Part shown: positions 55,037-64,000 of the stretch, in pieces
Numbering within the stretch: the stretch's first letter is position 1
How the letters are laid out: the number at the start of each line of letters is the position of its first letter
DNA from: Symbiodinium natans
Taxonomy: Eukaryota > Sar > Dinophyceae > Suessiales > Symbiodiniaceae
DNA length: 64,000 bases
NCBI GenBank assembly: GCA_905221605.1
Contig: CAJNDS010001046.1
Coordinates: 279,001 to 343,000, forward strand
Direction: 5' to 3'
The notes under the pieces: model-generated
What the model was told of the DNA's origin: nothing
The model's input: only the letters and a program-made list of their open reading frames with translations
Database searches by the model: none
Made by a program: the position numbers and the translations under genes

Positions 55037-56928
55037 CTTGACCAGGTCCGCCACGAACTTGCTGAGCTCCAGGCAGGCCTGGCACTGAGCGACTGGGCGA
55101 GGGCCAACAAACACGGAAGTGGACGGAGAAGGGAGAGAGAAGTCCTAACGGATTCTGGAGAATACATTGAATAGCATTGAATACATCCCTTCTGAAAATC
55201 GGTTTTCATTCCGTTGTTCAGTCCGTCTAACTGTCCGACTCATTTTTCTGCGCGTGCCCCCTGTTCTCCGCACTCACGCACCAGTTCTCCAGAAACCGGC
55301 CCAAACAGCAACTCGCAACACAAAAACTATGAAGTGAAAGGTCTGCCGTCACTGCTGTCTGCTGGCCAGAGTGCCAGAGCGGACTTCCGTCGATCCGTCG
55401 TGGTGCTGTTGATCGCGTTGGCCTTCTCCCTGGCTCGGTCTGCTTTCACCTTCAGTGAGAGAAAACGCTCTCAATGAAAGCAGAGAAGCGCATGTGGCAA
55501 GCAATGAAATTATACCATCCACAGCACACGCTGACCCTTCTCACATCCCTTCTCAGCGTGTTCTCACCTTGCTCACCACGATCTCCACCACCGCCAGGAC
55601 TAGCTGACACCAGTTGGCATAGTACCTGAGCACACGAGACTGGTGACACCCAAAGCGCACGCCCACAACTTCCACAAGGGCGGCACTCGGTGCGGGGGTG
55701 CAGCGTTCCCTTGCGCACAATCCCAACCTTCTCAAGCGAGGTCCAATCCTGATGCGCGCATGAAGCAGGCGGGTCCACAATGTGCACCTCCCCGCTTGAA
55801 GCATCTTTCGCGACATTTTGCAGCTTCTTCCATGTGTGGAGCGGGGTGTTGGAGGGGGGGGGGGGTATTCACGTCCGTGGTGCCCGCTGATGCTCATATC
55901 CTCTCATCCTCAACCCATACAGCAGTGCAAGGCCCCAAGCCCTCAATTTCAACTCCGAAGCCGTCACAAAGGCAGCCAGGTCCAAGTATTCCAAGTTTGC
56001 TCTGTTTAACTCTGTTTAAGATTTTAGGTTGGTAGCGGAAGCCAGCGGAGCAGGTGTGCTCCAGGTTCTCTGTGTTTTCTTCTCTCCTCTGAGCTCTCTT
56101 TTCGCATCCTCGGAGATGTCGGCCACGAGGTTCGCCAGGATGTCCGTGAAGAGGAGCGAGCGGAAGAGGAAGCTTCTTAGAGGGGGGGGGGGGTGATTTG
56201 ACAAAGAAATCTTGGCAATATCAGCATATCTGGCATATCTGGCATATCTGCTTGTGAGCACACCTCCGCTGTCAGTTAAGGCACTTCTCCTCTCGTGCTT
56301 CCGCCACGTCCTCCAAGTGTTTTGCAAACCTTCCAAGGGTCCGAGAGTTTTACCAGCGGAGACTGCACGGAGGTCTCGCAGAGCTCTTAAGATCTGACAG
56401 CACTTTCCAACTCACACTGACAACAACCATTGCACAATTGCGCACCGTGCCGCTAAGTGCTCCCTTCGACAGCAGTGCCTGAAGAGCTTGAAGAATCGCC
56501 GGGCTGTGGACAGGTTCTTGGACAACGTCTCGAAATGTTTGCCTGGCTCCATACGCTCCATACAACAGTATTCATGAAGAAGGCCTCATTGCAAAATCTC
56601 ATACTCAACTACTAAACTACGCTCTGACTTCATGATCCGCATGTCGGGCTGACCCCAGTCTTTGGTACCAGCCCCTGCGTTCCAAGCCGGCTCAACTACC
56701 AACAACTCCACCAACATAAAATGCACTCACTTCGTCCCGAAAATGGTACGTGCTGTAGGTGTAGGGGCGCAGCGGAGCAAAAAGTACGAGACCAATTTCG
56801 CAGCGTACCTCACATGTGAAGGGCCCAAGTCTTGAAAACTCAGCAATTTCGCTTGTCTGGGCAGTGCGCTGCGCAATTTTCAAGAACTTCTCCCGGGTCT
56901 GTGCGCTCGACAGGATCTTGTTGGCAGC
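55037..56928 (-). CDS. PEX11-like peroxisomal membrane protein (eight exons found)
   Basis: Exons on minus: 56928-56853 (AANKILSSAQTREKFLKIAQ, RTAQ), 56542-56479 (KHFETLSKNLSTARRFFKLF), 56329-56285 (FAKHLEDVAEAREE), 56172 to about 56090 (FLFRSLLFTDILANLVADIS, EDAKREL), about 55826-55771 (KLQNVAKDASSGEVHIVDP), 55625-55568 (YYANWCQLVLAVVEIVVSK), 55449-55375 (VKADRAREKANAINSTTTDR, RKSAL) and 55078-55037 (ACLELSKFVADLVK). Seven exons join in agreeing phase; the fourth-to-fifth junction is unresolved. The N-terminal T-REKFLKIAQ helix, the NLSTARRFFKLFRF amphipathic helix and the two hydrophobic helices follow the PEX11 plan (membrane elongation and division of peroxisomes). Donors are GC at five introns and GT at two. 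Start codon and C-terminus not placed. Confidence 0.75.
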
Positions 56929-56934
56929 CTGTGA

Positions 56935-58995
56935 TCTGGCCAATCAGCGGCTAATCATTTAATCCGATCGGCCAAAAAGCTCCAGACAGTGCCCGCGGCG
57001 ACTTCCTCAGGAAGCTAAGACGCGCGCTTTCAAGTCAATGTCCTTATCGGAAAGAGGCAACCTCTTGAAACACGGGATAACATACAACTCATACAACATC
57101 TCCAGCAAGTGTCATGTGTGGCACCTGAGCGCGAGTGACATGGAGGGTTCTTGCCCCTTGCTTTCCATACTTGAACTTGACAACCTCTCTTCGTATGCGT
57201 TGGTCACTAACTGCATCACAGCATATGGGAACGCCTAACCTTGAGTCCTTGAGCACTCTGATCATCGCACATGCACTGGCATACATGCCCAGATACATGT
57301 GCAGACACATGTGCTTGTATATGTGCTTGCAGCAGCCGGCTGCCTACACAGGAACATTCCTTGTCATTGCTGATGTCGCACGCCACGCCAGTGCTTCAGG
57401 TGGAAAAACTCATGAAAGTTCTCGTGCGTCGAGACTATTTACATGTTATGGCGCTCTACTACTAAGAGGACCCTGAAAGTCGTACAGTAAATAAGACGAG
57501 ACTTGAACACTCCCTCTCTCCCTCTCTCCACACACACACACACAAACGTACAAAACACCCACACCTGGGCCCACAACCTCCCTTCACAAGTAGCGTCCAC
57601 TCTCTCCCTTCTCCACAATCGCACCTTCCTCCATCTTCCTCCTTTTTGCGCTCAAACCGCAAGGCGAGGCTTCGGCCCGAGAGTTCGAGCAAGAAAAACG
57701 AATCGCTTCTCTCCCCGCGCCTTCTCTCAGACGCTTTGTTCACTTTGTTCACTTTGTTCACTTTGTTCACTTTGTTCGCTTTGTTCTCTCAACTCAGAGA
57801 GAGAGAGCCCACGAGATGGGCCCCACTTCTCTACTCCGCTTCTGCGCAGTGTTCGCAGCACATCTCCACACCGCTGCTCGTGAACCGCCCGCGCCGACTC
57901 GAATTCCGGCGTCAAAACGGAGGATCACCCGAACCGCTTCAATCACCTCACGTTGGCAATGTCTCAACTGAAGTGAAGCTTCTTGCAAGCTTCCTCCAAG
58001 CTTCTTGCAAGTCCATGCATATTTGAGGTGCTGACCAAGAGAACACCGCCGTGATGTTGTGACCGTCCGACTCATGCCTCAGATCCAACTTGTACTGTAC
58101 TGAGGGGCGCGTCTCGAGGATCGGGCAGCCGTAGGAGGATGTAGGAAGTGGCGCGGAAGGGCTGAAGGATAAGGGATGTTGAGGGTTCACACTGTTCACA
58201 ATATTCACACTTCTCACGCATGGCGTTTAGAAACTCGCCAAGTATTTATCCGATGTCGTCACCCTCGCCAGCCCGACCAAGCAGCCCCTCAGTAACTCTA
58301 TTCTGGTTTGACGGCCGCGCTTTTCAAGCGGTGTCCGCAGGAGATTCCCACACGTGCTCCCCTCAGGGAGATACACAGCTTGTGGGACTCGTGGAGCAAA
58401 TCCTGCGCAAATCCCTTTGGCTCCCTTCAACTGTTCAATTTGTTTGCGCGCCCGAAAGAATGCGGCTCAACTTGGTCTCATTTACGGACCCCCCCGCTCT
58501 CCCTCTCCCCACCTCTCCCCTCCACACATTCTAGTTGCCTGTCAGTCATATGCGAGCTCCCAAATAGTCTGCTGGACTGCCGTGTGCTCCACCGGGCCGC
58601 CTTAGACGTCTCTATGCAGTGGGTCTTGTGCAAGGAGGCGATGTCAGGTTCGAAGCAATCTGATGTCTCTGTGGCTTCGTACTTTTGTCCATCTGGGGCC
58701 TTCTGCGGTGCCGTGCCAGACGTGAACATCCCGGCATGACATGGCAGAACAATGTCTGGCTGACGACCCCGAGGGCATAGACCACTAGAATCGGGACAGG
58801 CTCGCAGCTGATGCAGGGTTCAGGGTTTCAACGGTCGTCTGCAACCCTTTTGGGCTCGTACAGAAGTACAGCTGCTTGGCACCCAGGGGGTTTCGCAAAA
58901 CACGGGAGAGCGGCTCGGAAAGCGTGCCAAAAACCCCACTCTCCGACTTGCAAGGCCCCCGCGGGTTGGTTTACTCCGATCAAGTTAAACGGGGT
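56935..58995. other. Region with a 9-bp minisatellite and unproven exons
   Basis: 57727-57785 holds five to six ACTTTGTTC units. On minus, about 58020-58135 encodes VQYKLDLRHESDGHNITAVF and 57880-57955 another coding-like stretch; they may belong to a further minus-strand gene, but I recognise no family and could not reconcile the phases. A (CACA) run lies at 57528-57545. The rest shows nothing. Confidence 0.3.
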
Positions 58996-59044
58996 TAAAA
59001 CGAAGGTTAAGAATTTCTTACAGCCCAAATTCCCGAAACACGTA

Positions 59045-59100
59045 ACTGTAAACGCTCGCGCGCGCCGCTTCAGCAGCACCCAGGCCGGCCCGAGCCACGG
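59045..59100 (-). mobile_element. Right-end fragment of the conserved-end repeat, copy E (inverted)
   Basis: On minus, 'ggccggcctgggtgctgctg' followed by 'aagcggcgcgcgcgagcgtt' and 'tacagtta' matches the right end with about six changes. No matching left end is found nearby except 'ttcgcctcgg' at 59279 in the opposite sense, so this is a truncated or rearranged copy. Confidence 0.5.
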
Positions 59101-59574
59101 GACGTGCACGTCGACTGTCCTTGCCGCTATGGAAAGCGCCGCGGGTCAAGGAAAGAACAGACTCTGTAAGCGCAAGTGAGCTTGCACAAGCGAGGCTTGC
59201 GTTTTCAGGGGCGCCCAAGGAGGTCCCAGACAGTCCCAAGAAAGGGTTCCACGGAGGTCCCAAGGCAGCCCTGGTTGGCTTCGCCTCGGTTGCACACCCC
59301 CCAAAAACCAGCAATGCATAAGGGTTCATGTTCCTCCGGAGTTGTGGCAGATGTTGTAAAGATTAGGAAGTACGACCGGTGACAGCGATGGCAGGTAGAA
59401 GGAAGCTAGTTCACCCTCACCATGTTTAGTGTGCCTCCTGCTTGCTTTCTGTCTTCACAACCCCGCCCCCGCCTCCCCCAAGCCTAGAATTGCCCCTCGC
59501 CCCGAGCGGATTGGTTTAACATTATGATTCTGTTCATAGGGCTCTAATGAGTGTGAGCAGAAATGAACCCCATC

Positions 59575-60773
59575 ACATTCAGGGCCCATCACGCTGAAGC
59601 TCACTCTGCGACCGGAATCCGGCTTGCAAACCTGGCCCCGGACACTTGGCACGTCATTCATAGCGTTTTTCTTCTCTAAATAAGTGCTAAGCCTAAGCTT
59701 CTAGGAGACCACGTGGCACCCGCGTTCTTTTGCGTGGGAATGCACTAAAAATCGGCGGGGCACGTTTGGGTTTTACAACGCGAATTAAGGGGAGGGGAGG
59801 GCCCCGCTGGACCACGTTTTCGTGTAGTTGCAGCGTTGTAGTCCAAGCGCCTGCCCAGCCGGTGCGTTGGTGTGTGGTCTGTAAAGCCTGGAGTGGGCTT
59901 GCCATATGGGTGGGCTTGCTTTTGGTACCGCCAAACGGTCAACCGTCCGGCTTCAACACGAGGGGCCCAAATAGTATCGCAAGAATGCCATCAGGCAAGC
60001 AGCATGATCGAATTGTCTGCAAGAAGGCCTTCTGCAATGTTCGGCAATGTCACAGCAAGGTCCGTGCAAACATCTTGGATGCTGCAGCACCATTAATGCT
60101 TTGCGGCAATGTGCCCGATTGGCCAGCAAAATGCGTGGTTTCCGGCTTCGTTTTTGGGGCTGTTTTTTGGGCAGCTTTCTTCATGCCAGCAGCAGCCAAG
60201 GCAGAGAATCTGCCGCGCCGTGGGCGCAGTTTCGGAACCGCAGAATTTTCGTTTTTGGGGTCGTGCTTTTGGCTCCAAGTTTTTGTTTATTTGAGGGCCC
60301 GAAAAACTGACCCAGGCACATTCAAAGCCCATCACGCTGAAGCTGACTCTGCGACCGGAATCCGGCTTGCAAACCTGGCCCCGGAAATCATGCTTTCAAG
60401 CAACCTAAACCAGCTCAAGAGATGAGTTAGCTGAAGTGCTAACTAAGCCTAAGCTTCTATGAGACCACGTGGCACCCGCGTTCTTCTGCACGGGAGCACA
60501 CTGGGTTTCGGTGGGACCCGCGTTCTTCTGCGTGGGAATGCACTAAAAATCGGCGGGGCACGTTTGGGTTTTACAACGCGAATTAAGGGGAGGGGAGGGC
60601 CCCGCTGGACCACTTTTTCGTGTAGTTGCAGCGTTGTAGTCCAAGCGCCTGCCCAGCCGGTTCGTTGGTGTGGTCTGTAAAGCCCGGAGTGGGCTTGCCA
60701 TGTGGGTGGGCTTGCTTTTGGTACCGCCAAACGGTCAACCGTCCGGCTTCAACACGAGGGGCCCAAATAGTAA
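59575..60773. repeat. Two-copy tandem duplication, period about 745 bp
   Basis: Block 59575-59642 matches 60318-60386 ('cccatcacgctgaagct', 'gcgaccggaatccggcttgc'). Block 59690-59978 matches 60446-60773 ('ctaaaaatcggcggggcacg', 'ggttttacaacgcgaattaa', 'gccaaacggtcaaccgtccg'). The second copy has about 40 extra bp near its start (a repeat of 'cgcgttcttctgc'). The unique part is 59979-60317. The inverted 'cggtcaaccg' is a short palindrome in both copies. No gene recognised. Confidence 0.85.
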
Positions 60774-60909
60774 GGAGTTCAGATGCATGAGAATCATGTT
60801 AAGTATTAGTCAGTTCTGATGCATGGGAATTGCTGCCCCAACAGGGGGAGGGGGAGGGGAGGGGGGGGGGGTCCCACAAAAAAGGGGGGGGGGGGGGTGC
60901 TACAAAATT

Positions 60910-60973
60910 CTGCACCGGATCCAGGTCTGCTTGTTCCAGACGCTTCTCGGCAGCAGGAAGCCGAGGCGAATAT
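60910..60973 (-). mobile_element. Left-end fragment of the conserved-end repeat, copy F (inverted)
   Basis: On minus from 60973: 'tcgcctcggcttcctgctgc' then 'cgagaagcgtctggaacaag', with both hairpins; the first loop has three extra bases. The right end is missing; instead G-runs (60843-60897) follow, so the copy is truncated at its core. Confidence 0.7.
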
Positions 60974-60974
60974 G

Positions 60975-62220
60975 ATTCCTTCAATTTAGTAGGAATTTAA
61001 AGAGCTCCGATGCCTCACGAGATCTCCCGAGGCTACCCTTTTGAAACGCAAAAGACATTTCAAAAAACATCTTGCCGCGCAACGTTTTGCTGCAGCTGCG
61101 CTCGACTGTCTATGATGGCATCTGTGGCAGCTGCTGTGTAGATCAGCTCGTACTCACGAGTGATGGCCTGGCATGAACTCACATGCGATGCCGAATCGCT
61201 GAGAACATGGCATGGTGCTCAGTCAGAAGCAAGTGAGGCTGCCCATGCATGAATTCCGTGGTGCAAGCCGTCAGGGTCCTTTTTCTCCAAACGTCGGGCA
61301 CGTGTGGATACATTCTTCGTGACAACAGGCCTCATACTTCATGCATTGCTGGAGTGCCTGGAGTGCCGCCCCCCAAAAGCCCCCCCGCGCCCGCGCCCGC
61401 ACACACAAAGCGAATCCCGCGCAGAGTAAACTCAAAAACATGCCCCGCAGTTGGTTTCGACCCCCCCCCCACCCCAGAATCCAACTCAGAAAATCGCGCT
61501 CTGGATATCCGCACTAAGACAGTAACTGCAACTATCAGTAACTTTTGAAGCGTTGCGAGAGGATACTGGAATCTCTGCCTGCCTTGATTGCGAGCTGCTT
61601 GTCGCGTTTCTTGCAGTTTTTGCAGTTTCTGCTAGTCACCTCAGTCTTTCACAAATCCGCCTCGGTGCAGTCCACCAGGAGCCCGTGCCTGCAACTGCAA
61701 GGAAGCACAGAAGATGGACCAGAAAAAAACCTCGAGAGCTTTTTTGCATGGCAAGCTCTCGCCTCTTGTGCCTCACTTTTCTCTCGAGGAGAATCGGGAG
61801 ACTCTCAGAATCGACTTTGATTCTCTTGGAGAGAGAGAGAGAGGGAGGGAGGGAGGGAGAGAAAGAGAGAGAGAGAGAGAAAGAGAGAGAAGAAAAAAAT
61901 CAAAAAGAGATTTCGCTGGCTCTTGCTCGTTTGCGAACAGGCTGCTTACAAGTAGCTCTTTAGTAGGTAGCTCGCTCGCTCTCTCTGTCTCCCTCTCGCT
62001 CAGTCTCCCTCTCTTTGTCTCCTATTTTAATTCATTTTCTCCTCTAACTGAGGCCCGGGCTCCGATGCGTCTGCGGCCTCTGAGCAGACCGCGAGCTGAG
62101 ATGCAAGAAGGACACACACACACCAAAACCAAACAAAACAAGATGAGACTCCAAGGAAAAGCAGTACACTTGTTTGTCCTCTCTCTCTCTCTTTCCACAC
62201 ATAAGAACTTTGTCTGAAAG
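60975..62220. other. Mostly unassigned; one Cys-rich coding-like segment
   Basis: On minus, about 61617-61573 encodes NCKNCKKRDKQLAIK between an AG and a GC donor-like site, which looks like an exon of a gene downstream of the 62.2-kb stop. GA- and CT-rich tracts at 61829-61895 and 61976-62030 resemble intron filler. Nothing else is supported. Confidence 0.3.
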
Positions 62221-62225
62221 GCTTT

Positions 62226-62729
62226 TTACACTACTCTTCGCACCTCGCTCTTTTTGTTCACTTTTCGCTCTTTGCCCGCGGCCGGCTGGTTCTTCAGGGC
62301 TTCCTTGGCGCGCTCGATCCGCTGCGACTGGCACAGCTGCACATCCTGTAGCTTTTTCATGGAAGAAGCAAGACACAATAAGACACAAAAAATCTCACAC
62401 ACTTTGGAAAGGGGATGCGATGGGTTGCGACGGGATGCGATGGGTTGCGCGTAGCGCAGATTGCGTAGATGGCCTTCTTGGCAAAGTGGTTGGCGCAGGC
62501 CAGGCAGACGCACCTCAGATTGGCCGCCGGGTTGCTCGGCTGACTCTTTGCCGCGAATCGAGATGCATCGAGGCTGTGTGGCCCCTGGCCACACGGCGAA
62601 GCAGGGGATGCTGATGAGGAAGTAGAAGGCGGCGAGGTACATCTGAAGAATGGGAACTGGAATTGATGTGCTCGAAAGTGTTTACAGCATTTAACAGCAA
62701 TGTTCGTGTTCTCGAAGCGCCTCCGGGAG
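62226..62729 (-). CDS. Small single-pass membrane protein, 3' part (four exons); family not recognised
   Basis: Exons join in phase: 62729-62699 (SRRRFENTNI), 62642-62545 (MYLAAFYFLISIPCFAVWPG, ATQPRCISIRGKE), 62513-62474 (CVCLACANHFAKK) and 62345-62226 (DVQLCQSQRIERAKEALKNQ ... KSEVRRVV, TAA). The protein has a basic segment, one hydrophobic helix of about 18 residues, a Cys-rich motif (CVCLAC) and a long basic, helical C-terminal tail. Introns start with GC, GT and GC. Sequence upstream of 62729 surely contains more exons. The topology suggests a membrane protein with a cytosolic basic tail; function unknown. Confidence 0.55.
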
Positions 62730-62734
62730 CTGGG

Positions 62735-64000
62735 CAAAACGGAGGTGATAGAGAAGGTACAAGGAAGCCTCCCACAAAGCCACTGCCACCCACCCCCCCT
62801 TTTCAACTTTTCCCCCCCTTTCCCCCCCCCCCCCCCCATATCCCCCTATTTTCTAAGTCCTCAACTCAGAGCAATTACCCAAGAGAGAAGCGGAACGGTC
62901 AACGCCACTGTCGCTGTGAGATGTCTCAGGCTCCCGGGCCAGTTGGAAGACCGTCAACAAGCCTCTCAAACAGTGCTTTAAAGGTGTATGTCAGTGCGGA
63001 GAGAGAAGCCTCAAGCAGCGACTTGTGAGAGACCACTTTTGTTTCGGCTGAGTCTGCGGCCATAGATGAGATTCACAAAGCCCTGCCCCAGAAGGGGAGA
63101 TGTGCGCAGAACTGCTGCTCAAGCATCTGTGCCCTTTTTGAGGATGAGCTGCTTTACATCGTGAAGTGCGAGGCGCTGAGTTGGCCCATGCAGGCAGGAC
63201 ATTGAGCACTGTGACAGCGTGTAGCCCCTGCGCCTGCGCATGCCTGGCCCTCCTGTGACAGCCGCTGTTGGAATGGAAGCCCCGTGTTCTCTTCAGGAAT
63301 TTGCTCTCGAAAGATCGCTCTCTCTCTCTCTCTCTCTGAGTCGGACTGTTCCCCGAAGAGACATGTTCCGCGACATGTTCCAAGACATGTTCACGTGGTC
63401 CCCCTGCCTGGTCTGGAAAACCGTGAAAAGCGAGCAGAGGACGATCGGAATGGAAGCACACGTGCCGAGCCTCTCGTTGGGCGCTATAGATACTACCTGG
63501 AGTTGGGCTTTGCTTGAAAGAATCGGCAATATACCTTTCTCACATGATGGTTTTGTTGTTGGATGCAACTAAAGATTCTCAGCTTCCCGGCCCGAGCATT
63601 GCCACAGGGTTCAAGGTGATCAGCTCCTTGAGGAGCACGGGCACCGGGTCTTCGACCGCACAAAGGAGAACGCAAGAACCGCCACCGACACCTCCTCCCG
63701 CCTGAGAGCCGGAGACACAGAGGGGGCCTGTGACCCCCGTAAGGTTTACAATGTGCTTCCTCTGAGTAAGGCTACTCCAGCTTGCCTCGGCGCTGCGCGC
63801 CAGGCGCTGTTCGAGCACGAGCCGCTCGTCAGTTGCCTCGAGGTCTCCCCATCTCAACCCATCTCAACCTCGGTTCCCTCCAATCTTCTTTATGCCTCTA
63901 GGGCCTCATAGGGCCTGAAGGGCCTGATTGGCCTCTTGGCCTCTTGGCACGAGATCACGCCTGCATGGCAAAGAGGTACCAAACCAGGACTGCCGGCATG
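62735..64000. other. Unassigned end of the window
   Basis: C-runs at 62812-62838, a CT run at 63320-63338 and coding-like segments on both strands. Plus: about 63050-63195, containing CSSICALFEDELLYIVKCEA. Minus: 63660-63590, containing EDPVPVLLKELITLNPVAML, and 63845-63780, containing DLEATDERLVLEQRLARSAE. The minus segments fit the direction of the other genes and may be upstream exons of the 62.2-kb gene, but I could not join them. Confidence 0.3.

Overview
The window looks like nuclear DNA of a dinoflagellate. The signs are: genes cut into exons as short as 26-29 bp and separated by introns whose donors are mostly GC (one appears to be GA); introns filled with microsatellites and minisatellites; a high-identity tandem gene duplication; a relict of the dinoflagellate spliced leader; a Ty1/copia polyprotein of the dinoflagellate type; a plastid cytochrome c6 with a lumenal targeting segment; and TTTAGGG-like interstitial tracts. 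There is no sign of bacterial organisation. I cannot name the species.

Layout. 0-7 kb: degenerate tandem repeats, long homopolymer and microsatellite tracts, and the first copy (1.88-2.35 kb) of a dispersed element with conserved ends and a variable core. 7.4-8.45 kb: coding-like exons of an unrecognised minus-strand gene. 8.7-17.3 kb: a decayed plus-strand copia element (9.46-16.97 kb) lying between two pieces of one satellite family. Its polyprotein carries gag with zinc fingers, two protease-like motifs, a C5-methyltransferase-like segment, a TET/JBP-like 2-oxoglutarate/Fe(II) oxygenase domain, reverse transcriptase and RNase H. 17.9-18.6 kb: three phase-matched exons of an unknown gene (minus). 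18.86-19.47 kb: a 615-bp terminal-inverted-repeat element flanked by TTAA. 20.8-21.5 kb: (GGAAAGAA)n. 22.7-23.9 kb: six exons of a DnaJ-X family co-chaperone (minus). 24.6-25 and 28.1-30.4 kb: repeat arrays. 32.5-33.1 kb: CAA/CAG microsatellite. 33.3-33.95 kb: three exons with a VPS13-like glycine-rich helix pattern (minus). 35.6-42.1 kb: tandem duplication of a large secreted or GPI-anchored glycosyltransferase-like gene (minus), one copy intact (814 aa) and one broken by three indels. 46.6-50 kb: a satellite array with inserted palindrome/G-run repeats and a tRNA-like relic. 50.4-51.5 kb: cytochrome c6 (minus). 55.0-56.9 kb: a PEX11-like peroxisomal membrane protein (minus). 59.6-60.8 kb: a two-copy duplication. 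62.2-62.7 kb: four exons of a small membrane protein (minus).

Every host gene I could resolve is on the minus strand, as expected for a dinoflagellate unidirectional gene block; only the retroelement is on plus. The host genes serve different compartments (plastid lumen, peroxisome, cytosolic chaperone, cell surface) and do not form one pathway. The most interesting object is the retroelement that appears to carry both a cytosine-methyltransferase-like and a TET/JBP-like domain. The family of conserved-end, variable-core repeats comes second.

Exon joins were found by reading conserved protein families across introns by eye. Where phase and protein family both agree I am confident; where only open reading and base composition support an exon I say so. 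No database or transcript was consulted.
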